DNA of 64,000 bases from Paenalcaligenes suwonensis (lineage in GTDB: Bacteria; Pseudomonadota; Gammaproteobacteria; Burkholderiales; Burkholderiaceae_B). A program made the position numbers and the translations under genes. The notes beneath the pieces were generated by a model, which saw only the letters and a program-made list of their open reading frames with translations, ran no database searches and had not been told where the DNA came from. The first letter of the stretch is position 1. The number at the start of each line of letters is the position of its first letter. The stretch lies in contig NZ_JAANPV010000001.1 of the NCBI RefSeq assembly GCF_011290505.1, positions 372,001 through 436,000 of the forward strand, written 5' to 3'. Below, piece after piece: positions 8,837-17,747 of this stretch.

Positions 8837-10888
8837 ATGAATATTGCTATTGAACGTAGTGGGGCGATTGCGATTGTGCAGGTGGATAATCCACCGGTAA
8901 ATGCACTGTCCAGAGAAGTACGCAGCGGCTTGATTGCTGCTGTACAAACCTTGGATGCAGACCCTTCTGTGCAGGCGGTGCTGCTGACGTGCGCGGGGCG
9001 TACCTTTATTGCCGGTGCAGACGTAAACGAATTTGGTAAACCGCCGCAGGCTCCACATTTGCCTGAGGTGATTGCCGCCATTGAGCAAGCCGCTAAACCG
9101 TGGGCAGCCGCTATTCATGGCAGTGCGTTGGGTGGTGGGTTAGAAGTAGCATTGGCATGCCGATTCCGTGTGGCATTAGCGAACGCACAATTGGGTGTGC
9201 CCGAAGTGAATTTGGGCCTGGTGCCTGGTGCGGGTGGTTGCGTACGCTTACCGCGGTTGGTGGGTGCGCGTAAGGCTGCTGAAATGGTAGTTAAAGGCTC
9301 GCCGATTAAAGCGCCAGCAGCGTTGGACGTAGGGTTGGTGGATGCAGTATTTGAAAATGACCTGCAGCAAAACGCGTTGACGTGGCTAAGCGCCGTAGTA
9401 GAACAGCCATTGCCCGCGCCCGTGTTGCAGCGTTCCGTGGCGGGAGCAGCCTTGTCATCCGAGGAATGGGAGCAGGTAGCTAAAGCGCTATTGCCCCGTG
9501 ACAAGCGTTTGCAAGCGCCAGCCATGGCGTTGGAGTGTGTGAAACGTGCATGCGAAGCACCGGTGGCTGAAGCACAAGCGTTTGAGCGTGAAACCTTTTT
9601 GAGCTTACGTGGTTCAGCGCAAGCTCGTGCGTTGCGTCATGTGTTCTTTGCCGAGCGCGGTGCCACACGTCCCCCAGAAATCAAAGGCGTAGACACTAAA
9701 GAAATACAGCTAGCAGGTGTGGTGGGTGGCGGCACAATGGGTGCTGGTATTGCCATGGCCCTGCGTGATGCAGGTATTAACGTGGTGTTGATGGAGCGCG
9801 ATGCCGAATCACTGCAACGCGGCTTAGATCGTATTAGTACAACGTACCAAAGCAGTGTGAAACGTGGCCGCATTAGTGCGGAAACGGCCGAAGCACGCAT
9901 TGCTGGCGTGCGTGGCGTGACCGATTACACCGGTTTAGCAGAAGTAGATTTGGTTATCGAAGCCGTATTTGAAGACTTGCAGGTGAAGCGTGATGTGTTT
10001 GCGCAGTTGTCTGCTGTGTGCCGTTTGGATGCTATCTTAGCGACCAACACGTCGTATCTAGACCCAGCGGCTATTGCTCACGGTGTAGTAGCACCGGAGC
10101 GTTTCATCGGCTTGCACTTCTTTAGTCCCGCACAAATTATGAAGTTGCTGGAAATTGTGCCAACAGCACAAACCTCCATGCAAACCTTAGCTACCAGTTT
10201 TGCACTGGCTGCTAAACTGCGCAAAATTCCAGTACGTGCAGGTATTTGTGATGGCTTTATTGGCAACCGTATTTTGCGTGTGCTGCGTGCACAAGCAGAG
10301 CGTGTGTTGTTGGCTGGTGCAACACCTAGCCAGGTTGATGCCGCAATGCGTGCCTACGGCATGCCCATGGGGCCATTTGAAGCGCAAGATTTGGGTGGTT
10401 TGGATATTGCGGCATTCCAGCGCAAAGCAGCTAAAGAGCGTGGCGAAGAGGTATTCGCACCGGTTGCCGAGCAATTGTGTGAGATGGGTAGGCTGGGTCA
10501 GAAAACCAATGGTGGTTGGTACGACTACGAGCCTGGCGAGCGTAAGGCCATAGAGTCTGCTGTAGTGGCTGATGTGATTGCTAAGGTGTCTGCGGATGTA
10601 GCCAAACAAGCATGGACTGAGCAAGACATTATTGATTGCTTGGTATTGCCGATGGTGAACGAAGCGGCACTTATTCTGCAAGAAGGTATTGCGCAACGCT
10701 CAGCAGATGTGGATTTGGTTGAAATCCATGGCTACGGCTTCCCACGCTGGCGTGGTGGTTTGTTGCAAGATGCTGTAGAGCGTGGTGTGGGCGAGGTAGT
10801 AGAGCGCTTGCGTCATTTTGCAGCAGTAGGCATGACCCCCGAACCATGTCAAAAGCTGCTAGCTGTAGCAGAAACTGGTACATTTTGA
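8837..10888 (+). CDS. bifunctional enoyl-CoA hydratase / 3-hydroxyacyl-CoA dehydrogenase (PaaF/PaaH-like fusion)
   Basis: Protein of 683 aa in FadB/FadJ order: an N-terminal crotonase domain (about 1-190), a linker, a Rossmann NAD domain starting at about 293 (GVVGGGTMGAG) and C-terminal 3-hydroxyacyl-CoA dehydrogenase domains. The two hydratase glutamates are present (Glu103 in GGGLEVALA, Glu123 in GVPEVNLGLVPG), as is the catalytic-His region FIGLHFFSPAQIMKLLEIV. In the paa pathway it would hydrate 2,3-dehydroadipyl-CoA and oxidise 3-hydroxyadipyl-CoA, doing the work of separate PaaF and PaaH. It lies 3 bp after the ABC importer genes. Pathway role is from context. Confidence 0.9.
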   Translation: MNIAIERSGAIAIVQVDNPPVNALSREVRSGLIAAVQTLDADPSVQAVLLTCAGRTFIAGADVNEFGKPPQAPHLPEVIAAIEQAAKPWAAAIHGSALGGGLEVALACRFRVALANAQLGVPEVNLGLVPGAGGCVRLPRLVGARKAAEMVVKGSPIKAPAALDVGLVDAVFENDLQQNALTWLSAVVEQPLPAPVLQRSVAGAALSSEEWEQVAKALLPRDKRLQAPAMALECVKRACEAPVAEAQAFERETFLSLRGSAQARALRHVFFAERGATRPPEIKGVDTKEIQLAGVVGGGTMGAGIAMALRDAGINVVLMERDAESLQRGLDRISTTYQSSVKRGRISAETAEARIAGVRGVTDYTGLAEVDLVIEAVFEDLQVKRDVFAQLSAVCRLDAILATNTSYLDPAAIAHGVVAPERFIGLHFFSPAQIMKLLEIVPTAQTSMQTLATSFALAAKLRKIPVRAGICDGFIGNRILRVLRAQAERVLLAGATPSQVDAAMRAYGMPMGPFEAQDLGGLDIAAFQRKAAKERGEEVFAPVAEQLCEMGRLGQKTNGGWYDYEPGERKAIESAVVADVIAKVSADVAKQAWTEQDIIDCLVLPMVNEAALILQEGIAQRSADVDLVEIHGYGFPRWRGGLLQDAVERGVGEVVERLRHFAAVGMTPEPCQKLLAVAETGTF

Positions 10889-10918
10889 GGCTGACACCTC
10901 TTCCATGTATTGAGTCTT

Positions 10919-11812
10919 ATGCCACAACTGCCTACATCTACGTCGCACACCACGAGTAATGCAGGTCAGCAGCTTGTAGATACCTTGCTGCTGAATTGCC
11001 AGCTTAAAGCGGCTGCTTTCATCGTTACCTTATATGGTGACGTGGTAGAGCCGCGCGGTGGTGTGTTGTGGATGGGAAATATCATCGAGAGTTGTGCCGC
11101 TGTGGGTATTAGTGAAAACCTAGTACGCACGGCGGTGTCGCGTTTGATGGCAGCGGGGCAGTTGCAGGGCGAACGCTCTGGGCGGCGCAGTTTTTATCGC
11201 CTAACCAATGCCGCACGCGCTGAGTTCTCGTATGCGGCGAAGGTGCTCTACGACTACCAAGCCACGCAGCAGTGGCGGTTAGTCTATGTAGAAGGGGACG
11301 AGTCTGAGTCCATTATGCGCACCTTGAAGCGCTTGGGTTATGCCGCGGTTAGCCCACGTCTAGCCATGGGGCCAGACGATGTGCCGTTACCCAAGCAGGT
11401 GTTGGTGTGGCAGGCAGAAGTACTGCAAGGGCGCGATAACATGCGTACCTTTGTGGCAGAGCATTGGGATCTGCCTGTGTATGCGGAAGCCTACCAAGGC
11501 TTTATCTCGCATTTCCAACCTGTGGAAGCCATGCTGTCGCAGCTAGAGCCCGCTACAGCGTTAACGTTACGGTTATTAATGGTGCACGAATTTAGACATG
11601 TAGCCTTACGTGCGCCGCATTTGCCAGTAGAAGCGTTACCTGAACAGTGGGAGGGCCATGCAGCGCGTCAGTTATTTGCGCGCTTGTATGTAGCGTTGTC
11701 CAAAATGGCTGATGCCAAAGTGGTGGCAGACTTCGTCAGCATCGATGGTGAGTTACCCGCGAATAGTCAACAAATCAGCCAGCGTCTAGAGCGTTTGGCT
11801 GCTTTTGTGTAA
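10919..11812 (+). CDS. paaX: phenylacetic acid degradation operon repressor PaaX
   Basis: PaaX-family transcription factor of 297 aa. The N-terminal winged-helix part (about 20-95, with GGVLWMGNIIESCAAVGISE-LVRTAVSRLMAAGQL) precedes the PaaX central and C-terminal domains (RLVYVEGDES..., LMVHEFRHVALRAPHLPVEALP). In E. coli PaaX represses paa genes and releases DNA on binding phenylacetyl-CoA. The ATG at 10919 is preferred over the TTG at 10910, although no strong ribosome-binding site is seen. It is the last gene of the paaN-to-paaX transcript, so it should be autoregulated. Confidence 0.93.
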   Translation: MPQLPTSTSHTTSNAGQQLVDTLLLNCQLKAAAFIVTLYGDVVEPRGGVLWMGNIIESCAAVGISENLVRTAVSRLMAAGQLQGERSGRRSFYRLTNAARAEFSYAAKVLYDYQATQQWRLVYVEGDESESIMRTLKRLGYAAVSPRLAMGPDDVPLPKQVLVWQAEVLQGRDNMRTFVAEHWDLPVYAEAYQGFISHFQPVEAMLSQLEPATALTLRLLMVHEFRHVALRAPHLPVEALPEQWEGHAARQLFARLYVALSKMADAKVVADFVSIDGELPANSQQISQRLERLAAFV

Positions 11813-11838
11813 GTAGTATCAAAAAAATTTATCCTGAA

Positions 11839-11879
11839 ACATTACAAATTAAGAGAAAACCCTCATTGAACTGTAATGT
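11839..11879. repeat. inverted repeat upstream of the paaJ transcript
   Basis: Perfect 8-bp arms ACATTACA (11839-11846) and TGTAATGT (11872-11879), 33 bp apart from start to start, about three helical turns. They lie between the paaX stop and the TetR-type operator at 11914. Such spacing on one face of the helix suits a second regulator site pair, possibly for PaaX, but the motif does not match the E. coli PaaX consensus known to me. Confidence 0.4.
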
Positions 11880-11913
11880 ATTAAATGGCTAAATACTCAT
11901 ATGTTTATATATA

Positions 11914-11929
11914 ACCGTCCGGTCGGTCA
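11914..11929. promoter_or_regulatory. second TetR-type (PaaR-like) operator
   Basis: ACCGTCCGGTCGGTCA, identical over 16 bp to 2495-2510. It lies 40 bp before the thiolase start codon and just after an AT-rich stretch (TTTATATATAACC) that could hold the -10, so it would overlap or follow the transcription start. A matching pair of operators ahead of both rightward paa transcripts implies one repressor controls both. Confidence 0.75.
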
Positions 11930-11969
11930 TTGAATTAGCCGGAGCGGATCCAACAGGAGAAACAGACCT

Positions 11970-13175
11970 ATGTCCGAGGCTTTTATCTGTGACGCTGTAC
12001 GTACACCCATAGGCAGATATGGTGGCGCCTTGTCGTCAGTACGAGCAGATGATTTGGCGGCAATGCCGTTGACCGCACTGATGCAGCGCAATCCTACTGC
12101 GGACTGGTCGCTGGTGGACGATCTGATTTTTGGCTGTGCGAACCAAGCGGGTGAAGATAACCGTAACGTGGCACGCATGGCTGTACTGTTGTCGGGTATG
12201 CCAGTCAATGTACCGGCTACCACCATTAACAGACTGTGTGGTTCGGGTTTGGATGCTGTAGGTATGGCGGCCCGTTCTATTAAAGCAGGCGATTGCGATT
12301 TCATCGTGGCAGGCGGTGTGGAAAGCATGAGCCGTGCGCCTTTTGTGATGCCCAAAGCAACCAGCGCGTTCTCACGTAGCAATGCGGTGTATGACACCAC
12401 TATTGGCTGGCGCTTTGTGAACCCCAAATTGGCCGCGGCCTTTGGTGTAGATACGATGCCGCAAACAGCGGACAACGTAGCCGCTGATTTCAACATCAGT
12501 CGTGAAGACCAAGACTTATTCGCTGCACGCAGCCAAGCACGTTGGGCAGCAGCGCAAGCGGCTGGCGTGTTTAACGACGAACTCATGTCCGTCAGCATTC
12601 CTCAGCGCAAAGGCGATCCTATTCTGGTGACCGAAGACGAACACCCACGTCCTGGTACTGGCGTAGAACAGTTGGCCAAATTAAAAGGCGTAAATGGTGC
12701 TGACTTGAGCGTGACTGCGGGTAATGCGTCTGGCGTGAACGATGGTGCATGTGCGCTGGTAGTGGCCTCTGAAGCCATAGCCGCACAACAAGGTTTCAAA
12801 CCGTTGGCGCGCGTTGTAGCCATGGCGGCGGCGGGTGTAGAACCACGCATTATGGGTATTGGTCCAGTAGAAGCCACTCGCCGTGTACTGAAACGCGCCG
12901 GCTTGCGCTTAGAAGACATGGACCTAATCGAATTGAATGAGGCGTTTGCTGCCCAAGCTCTGGCGGTCACACGTCAATTAGGGCTGGCGGATGATGCGCC
13001 ACATGTGAATCCCAACGGGGGCGCTATTGCTATAGGCCACCCACTGGGTATGAGTGGTGCTCGTCTGGCAGCGACTGCAGCGTATCAGCTGCATCGCCAA
13101 GGCGGCCGCTATGCGCTGTGCACCATGTGTATTGGCGTAGGGCAAGGTATCGCACTGATTATTGAACGAGTATAG
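11970..13175 (+). CDS. paaJ: 3-oxoadipyl-CoA / 3-oxo-5,6-dehydrosuberyl-CoA thiolase
   Basis: Thiolase of 401 aa. It cleaves 3-oxoadipyl-CoA (and 3-oxo-5,6-dehydrosuberyl-CoA in this pathway) with CoA, yielding acetyl-CoA and succinyl-CoA. Nucleophile Cys90 sits in NRLCGSG, the His in GHPLGMSGAR (about 357) and the second catalytic Cys387 in CTMCIGVGQG. The start RTPIGRYGGALSSVRADDLAA is typical of the PcaF/PaaJ subfamily. Start is the ATG at 11970 with CAGGAG upstream. PcaF of the beta-ketoadipate pathway is nearly identical in sequence; the paa neighbours favour PaaJ. Confidence 0.93.
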   Translation: MSEAFICDAVRTPIGRYGGALSSVRADDLAAMPLTALMQRNPTADWSLVDDLIFGCANQAGEDNRNVARMAVLLSGMPVNVPATTINRLCGSGLDAVGMAARSIKAGDCDFIVAGGVESMSRAPFVMPKATSAFSRSNAVYDTTIGWRFVNPKLAAAFGVDTMPQTADNVAADFNISREDQDLFAARSQARWAAAQAAGVFNDELMSVSIPQRKGDPILVTEDEHPRPGTGVEQLAKLKGVNGADLSVTAGNASGVNDGACALVVASEAIAAQQGFKPLARVVAMAAAGVEPRIMGIGPVEATRRVLKRAGLRLEDMDLIELNEAFAAQALAVTRQLGLADDAPHVNPNGGAIAIGHPLGMSGARLAATAAYQLHRQGGRYALCTMCIGVGQGIALIIERV

Positions 13176-13193
13176 AACGCAAGGTGACATCCT

Positions 13194-14186
13194 ATGTATG
13201 CACAGGTAATTAATACGGGCAGTGATCGCGTACGCCGCATTGATGAAATGTCGGCAGAAGAACAGGCCTTCATGGAGCGTATAGAGAACGGCGAAAAAAT
13301 CGAACCTAAAGAGTGGATGCCAGAAGGCTACCGCAAGACCCTGATTCGTCAGATTGGTCAGCACGCGCACTCTGAGGTAGTAGGTCAGTTGCCTGAAGGT
13401 AACTGGATTACGCGCGCTCCTACGCTAGAACGTAAAGCTATTTTGTTGGCGAAGGTGCAAGACGAAGCCGGTCACGGTCTGTACTTGTACTGTGCGGCCG
13501 AAACGCTGGGCGTAAGCCGTGACGAACTCATCGAATTGCTGAACTCCGGCAAGATGAAGTATTCATCTATCTTTAACTACCCCACACTGAACTGGGCCGA
13601 TATTGGTGCAGTGGGTTGGTTAGTGGATGGTGCGGCCATCATGAACCAAGTACCGCTGCAACGTACATCGTACGGCCCATACAGCCGTGCCATGATCCGT
13701 ATCTGTAAGGAAGAGAGTTTCCACCAGCGCCAAGGCTACGACATCATGATGAAAATGTGTGCCGGTAGCCCTGAGCAAAAAGCCATGGCTCAAGATGCGT
13801 TGAACCGTTTCTGGTACCCCGCGCTGATGATGTTTGGTCCGTCAGACAAAGACTCCGTGCACTCGGCTCAGTCCATGGCATGGAAAATCAAAATTAACAC
13901 CAACGACGAGCTGCGTCAGAAGTTCGTAGACCAGACGGTACCGCAAGCCGAGTACTTGGGTCTGACGGTGCCAGATGAGCACCTGAAATGGAACGAAGAA
14001 CGCGGTGCGTACGATTTCTCCGAGCCCGATTGGAGCGAGTTCTTTGATGTGATTGCTGGCAATGGTCCCTGCAACAAAGAGCGTTTAGGCGCACGCGTTA
14101 AAGCGTGGGATGACGGTGCCTGGTTCCGTGAAGGGCTGGCAGTTAATGCCCAGAAGAAACAAACCAAACAGCGCAAGCAAGCGTAA
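13194..14186 (+). CDS. paaA: phenylacetyl-CoA epoxidase catalytic subunit PaaA
   Basis: Diiron monooxygenase alpha subunit of 330 aa. It epoxidises phenylacetyl-CoA at ring positions 1,2 using O2 and electrons from PaaE. Ferritin-like ligands are visible: Glu61 (HSEVVG), Glu91-x-x-His94 (DEAGHG), Asp145 (LVDGAA) and Glu174-x-x-His177 (ESFHQR). The C-terminus is a lysine/arginine-rich tail. It starts 18 bp after the thiolase and begins the paaABCDE block; 86 bp separate it from paaB. Confidence 0.96.
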   Translation: MYAQVINTGSDRVRRIDEMSAEEQAFMERIENGEKIEPKEWMPEGYRKTLIRQIGQHAHSEVVGQLPEGNWITRAPTLERKAILLAKVQDEAGHGLYLYCAAETLGVSRDELIELLNSGKMKYSSIFNYPTLNWADIGAVGWLVDGAAIMNQVPLQRTSYGPYSRAMIRICKEESFHQRQGYDIMMKMCAGSPEQKAMAQDALNRFWYPALMMFGPSDKDSVHSAQSMAWKIKINTNDELRQKFVDQTVPQAEYLGLTVPDEHLKWNEERGAYDFSEPDWSEFFDVIAGNGPCNKERLGARVKAWDDGAWFREGLAVNAQKKQTKQRKQA

Positions 14187-14272
14187 CTACCTTACACGCC
14201 GGTGGTGATTCTCCCATCGGCACGTCACTCTACAACTGTAGCAATAACAAGCGAGATAAGGAGGACTACACC

Positions 14273-14557
14273 ATGTCTCAAGAATGGCCTCTGTGGGAAA
14301 TTTTTATCCGTGGTCAACACGGTCTGAATCATAGACACGTAGGTAGCTTGCATGCGCCTGACGCGGAAATGGCAATCAACAATGCACGTGATGTGTACAC
14401 CCGTCGTAACGAAGGGGTGAGCATCTGGGCAGTGAAGTCTGAAGATGTAGTGGCTAGCGCACCTTCTAAACGTGGCCCGTTGTTCGAGCCATCAAACTCC
14501 AAGGTGTATCGCCACCCAACATTTTTCAAGATTCCTGAAGAAGTGGGGCACATGTAA
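14273..14557 (+). CDS. paaB: phenylacetyl-CoA epoxidase subunit PaaB
   Basis: Small PaaB-family protein of 94 aa (QEWPLWEIFIRGQHGLNHRHVGSLHAPDAEMA...), the usual length. In the epoxidase PaaB bridges PaaA-PaaC heterodimers and has no catalytic site. A strong AAGGAGG precedes the ATG at 14273. Its stop codon overlaps the paaC start (TAATG), so paaB and paaC are coupled. Confidence 0.95.
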   Translation: MSQEWPLWEIFIRGQHGLNHRHVGSLHAPDAEMAINNARDVYTRRNEGVSIWAVKSEDVVASAPSKRGPLFEPSNSKVYRHPTFFKIPEEVGHM

Positions 14558-15330
14558 TGACGACTACCCAGTTAGACACAACGACGGCTTTGCAGCAGCT
14601 GTTGCTGCGCATGGGTGATGGCACTTTGATTCTGGGGCATAGGATTTCAGAATGGTGTGGCCATTCCCCTATCTTGGAAGAAGATATCGCCATGGCTAAC
14701 GTGGCGCTAGACCTGATTGGTCAGACACAGTTCTGGTTAGGGTTGGCTGCTGAGCTGCAAGGCGAAGGCAAAACCGACGACGATTTAGCGTACCTGCGAG
14801 ATGCCGTAGATTTCCGCAACGTGTTGTTGGTAGAACAGCCTAATGGCGACTACGCACACACCTTGATGCGTCAGTTCTTGTTTGATGCGTGGCACTTGTT
14901 GCAGTTGCAAGCGCTAGAACAATCGTCAGACAGCCGTGTCGCGGAGATTGCCGCCAAGGCGTTGAAAGAAGTGACCTATCACCTAGAGCGTAGCAGCGAT
15001 TTGTTGGTGCGTTTGGGCGATGGCACAGACGAAAGTCATCGTCGCATGCAAGAAGCACTGGATAACTTGTGGGCGTACACCGGCGAGCTATTTATGGGCG
15101 ATGAGTGTGATGCGGTATTGGCCGAGGCCGGTATTGCTCCACACCCCGAAAGTCTGCGTGATGCCTGGTTGGCATGTGTACAAGACGTCATGACACACGC
15201 TACGTTGAAATTGCCCGAGAACCCCTACATGCACAAGGGCGGCAAGCAAGGCCGTCACACTGAGCACTTGGGTTATATCCTCGCGCAAATGCAATTCTTG
15301 CAGCGCGCCTACCCTGGCTGTACGTGGTAA
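14557..15330 (+). CDS. paaC: phenylacetyl-CoA epoxidase structural subunit PaaC
   Basis: Ferritin-like PaaC of 257 aa, the non-catalytic partner of PaaA. Typical segments are LLRMGDGTLILGHRISEWCGHSPILEED, ANVALDLIGQTQFWLGLAAE and the C-terminal GRHTEHLGYILAQMQFLQRAYPG. It overlaps paaB by one base. The end of the gene abuts or slightly overlaps paaD depending on the start chosen there. Confidence 0.95.
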   Translation: MTTTQLDTTTALQQLLLRMGDGTLILGHRISEWCGHSPILEEDIAMANVALDLIGQTQFWLGLAAELQGEGKTDDDLAYLRDAVDFRNVLLVEQPNGDYAHTLMRQFLFDAWHLLQLQALEQSSDSRVAEIAAKALKEVTYHLERSSDLLVRLGDGTDESHRRMQEALDNLWAYTGELFMGDECDAVLAEAGIAPHPESLRDAWLACVQDVMTHATLKLPENPYMHKGGKQGRHTEHLGYILAQMQFLQRAYPGCTW

Positions 15331-15335
15331 GCATC

Positions 15336-15851
15336 ATGAACACGCTATCTCGTCCCGAACTGGATCAGGTATGGCAATGGCTGGACGCTGTGCCTGATCC
15401 TGAAATTCCAGTGATCTCATTGGTGGACCTCGGCATTATCCGTGAGGTGTATTACGAGGAAGACACGCTGGTTGTGGTGGTCACACCCACGTATTCCGGT
15501 TGTCCTGCCACGACTGTGATTAACGAGGATATAGAGGCAGCCCTGCGTGCGCAGGGCATAGAACACATACGTCTGGAGCGTCAGCTTTCGCCACCGTGGA
15601 GTACCGACTGGATGAGCGAGCGCGGCAAAGAGCGTCTGCGGGGCTACGGTATAGCACCGCCGGTAGAGCAAAGTACCGACGGTAAACCTGCCCGCATTTG
15701 GTTGCGTGCCGAGGGTGTGCCGTCAGTGCCATGCCCGCGTTGCCAGTCCACGCGTACAGAACGGGTTAGTCAATTTGGTTCCACGCCCTGTAAGGCCAAT
15801 TATCGCTGTCAGGATTGCCTAGAACCCTTTGATTATTTCAAATGTATTTAA
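15336..15851 (+). CDS. paaD: epoxidase maturation protein PaaD
   Basis: Protein of 171 aa: an N-terminal MIP18/DUF59 domain (VPDPEIPVISLVDLGIIREV, TPTYSGCPAT) followed by a C-terminal zinc-ribbon-like CPRC...CQDC pair. PaaD is thought to help deliver iron-sulfur cluster or iron to the epoxidase and reductase. The ATG at 15336 gives the canonical N-terminus. A GTG at 15324, overlapping paaC by 7 bp, is an in-frame alternative. Neither has a strong Shine-Dalgarno, so translation probably depends on paaC. Confidence 0.93.
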   Translation: MNTLSRPELDQVWQWLDAVPDPEIPVISLVDLGIIREVYYEEDTLVVVVTPTYSGCPATTVINEDIEAALRAQGIEHIRLERQLSPPWSTDWMSERGKERLRGYGIAPPVEQSTDGKPARIWLRAEGVPSVPCPRCQSTRTERVSQFGSTPCKANYRCQDCLEPFDYFKCI

Positions 15852-15872
15852 GCCTAGCCATTGGAGGAAATC

Positions 15873-16949
15873 ATGGCACGCTTTCACCCCCTGCAAGTTG
15901 TTGATGTGCGTCGCGAAACACGCGATGCCGTAGTCGTTACCTTAAAACCGCGTCCTGAAGATGACGCCTTGTTTTCATTTATCCCAGGTCAGTACCTGAC
16001 CTTCCGCCGCGAATTTGAGGGCGATGAGCTGCGCCGTTCGTACTCCATTTGTTCCGGTCTGGAAGAAGGAGTGCTGCGCGTTGGGATTAAGCGTGTGGAT
16101 GGTGGTGCGTTTTCTTCGTGGGCAAATGAAGAGTTAGCCGAAGGTGCCGTGCTGGAAGCTATGCCACCTATGGGCAACTTCCATATTCCTATGGAGCCAG
16201 AAAGCACACGCCATTACTTAGGTTTTGCGGGTGGTAGTGGTATTACGCCTTTGCTTTCTATTATTAAAAGCACCTTGTCGCGTGAGCCACAAGCCAGTTT
16301 CACACTGGTGTATGCCAACCGTCAGATCAGCTCCATGATGTTCCGTGAAGAACTGGAAGACCTGAAAAACCAGTACATGGAGCGCCTATCTATCATTCAT
16401 ATTTTTGATAGAGAAGGCCAAGAAATTGAGTTGTTCACAGGCCGTATTGATCGCGAAAAATGCGATGGCTTGTTTGGTGGTTGGATCAACCTGCCATCGG
16501 TACACACAGCCTTCATTTGTGGGCCAGAGCCCATGATGCTGACCATTGCCGATGCGTTGAAAGCGCATGGTTTGGCAAAAGAACGCATTAAGTTCGAGTT
16601 GTTCGCTTCCGCACAGCCCGGCCGTGCACGTAAGCAAGTGAGCAGTTCTGATGCGGGTAGTGCTGCCAGAACATGTGCCGCTACAGTCACGTTAGACGGT
16701 GTGGCGCGTAGTTTTGATTTCCCCAAAGAAGGTCAAAGCTTGTTGGATGCGGCATTGGAAAACAATTTGGATGCACCGTATGCCTGTAAAGCTGGCGTGT
16801 GTTCTACCTGCAAGGCCAAAGTGCTGGAAGGTGAAGTGGAAATGGCCGTCAACCATGCGTTGGAAGATTATGAGGTTGAGCAGGGCTATGTGCTGAGTTG
16901 CCAGTGCTACCCCTTGAGTGACAAGGTGGTAGTGAGTTTTGATGAGTAA
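15873..16949 (+). CDS. paaE: phenylacetyl-CoA epoxidase reductase PaaE
   Basis: NADPH-dependent electron donor to PaaA, 358 aa. An N-terminal FAD-binding ferredoxin-reductase domain (RRSYSICS, GNFHIPM), a central NAD(P) domain (GFAGGSGITPLLSI, FICGPEPMM) and a C-terminal plant-type 2Fe-2S domain follow in order. Cluster ligands are Cys305, Cys310, Cys313 and Cys343 (C-x4-C-x2-C-x29-C). The ATG at 15873 is preferred over the upstream in-frame TTG because GGAGGA sits just before it. Confidence 0.95.
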   Translation: MARFHPLQVVDVRRETRDAVVVTLKPRPEDDALFSFIPGQYLTFRREFEGDELRRSYSICSGLEEGVLRVGIKRVDGGAFSSWANEELAEGAVLEAMPPMGNFHIPMEPESTRHYLGFAGGSGITPLLSIIKSTLSREPQASFTLVYANRQISSMMFREELEDLKNQYMERLSIIHIFDREGQEIELFTGRIDREKCDGLFGGWINLPSVHTAFICGPEPMMLTIADALKAHGLAKERIKFELFASAQPGRARKQVSSSDAGSAARTCAATVTLDGVARSFDFPKEGQSLLDAALENNLDAPYACKAGVCSTCKAKVLEGEVEMAVNHALEDYEVEQGYVLSCQCYPLSDKVVVSFDE

Positions 16950-16960
16950 GGGGAGTCGCT

Positions 16961-17719
16961 ATGTCCGATACCATGAAAATTGAAGAGTACCTAGAACAAG
17001 GCGGCGTGCTGAGCTCACCTGAAAATGCACCTGCTCGTTATCGTGGCGAATTAATGCGCATGATGTCGTCGTTTGTAGATAGCGAACTGGCGGCATCGGC
17101 AGGTTTTGCTTCGTCCATTAACTACTCGCCTAATATCCAAGCGCGTATTGCCGCTAGCCGTATTACGCTAGAGAAAGCCGATCACGCCCAGCGTGTGCTG
17201 GAAATTATGCGTAGCTTTGGTACCGATGTAGAGCGCTACGAACAACAGCATGACTGGGCAGCACGTTTGCCCCGCGATAGTGCTTTGCCTACCGCTAGAC
17301 AAGGTTCGGACATGCGCTTGTCGGTGTTTTATTTCCCGCTCATTAACTGGGTGGATGCCGTGGTCATGAACGTATTGCAAGGTCTGGCTGCTGAAGTGCA
17401 GTTGGAAAGCCTAAGCAAGGTTTCTTATGGTCCATTGGCTGAAGTATTTAGAGACATTGCTCCGCGTGAGCAGCGTCATGCCGAACTGGGGCAAGAAGGC
17501 TTGGCTGTGCTGGTAAAAGCGGGCCAAGACACCCAACAAATCAAAGAGAGCTTGGCGTACTGGCGACCACGCGTGGCAGCAGGCTTTGGTCAGCAAGACT
17601 CCGCCCGCTACCCCATGTTGTGTCGTTTGGGTTTACGCCATGACAGCAATAGTGATCAGTTACAGCGTTGGGAGACGCGTGTGAACGATCATTTGCAGGC
17701 CCTAGGACTGACGGCCTGA
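16961..17719 (+). CDS. PaaA/PaaC-like ferritin-fold protein, extra paralogue in the paa operon
   Basis: Phenylacetic-acid-catabolic family protein of 252 aa, distinct from the PaaA and PaaC encoded just upstream. Some diiron-ligand positions remain: Glu42 (DSELAAS), His75 (EKADHAQ) and Glu160-x-x-His163 (EQRHAEL). The position of PaaA Glu91 is Lys72, with a Glu one residue earlier (Glu71), and the position of PaaA Asp145 appears to be Gln. The metal site may therefore be altered or lost. The YGP motif after the fourth helix matches PaaA. It lies 11 bp after paaE and 28 bp before paaZ, clearly co-transcribed. Function unknown; an assembly partner or accessory epoxidase subunit is possible. Confidence 0.8.
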   Translation: MSDTMKIEEYLEQGGVLSSPENAPARYRGELMRMMSSFVDSELAASAGFASSINYSPNIQARIAASRITLEKADHAQRVLEIMRSFGTDVERYEQQHDWAARLPRDSALPTARQGSDMRLSVFYFPLINWVDAVVMNVLQGLAAEVQLESLSKVSYGPLAEVFRDIAPREQRHAELGQEGLAVLVKAGQDTQQIKESLAYWRPRVAAGFGQQDSARYPMLCRLGLRHDSNSDQLQRWETRVNDHLQALGLTA

Positions 17720-17747
17720 TCAAACTCTACAAAGTAAGGAAAGTTTC

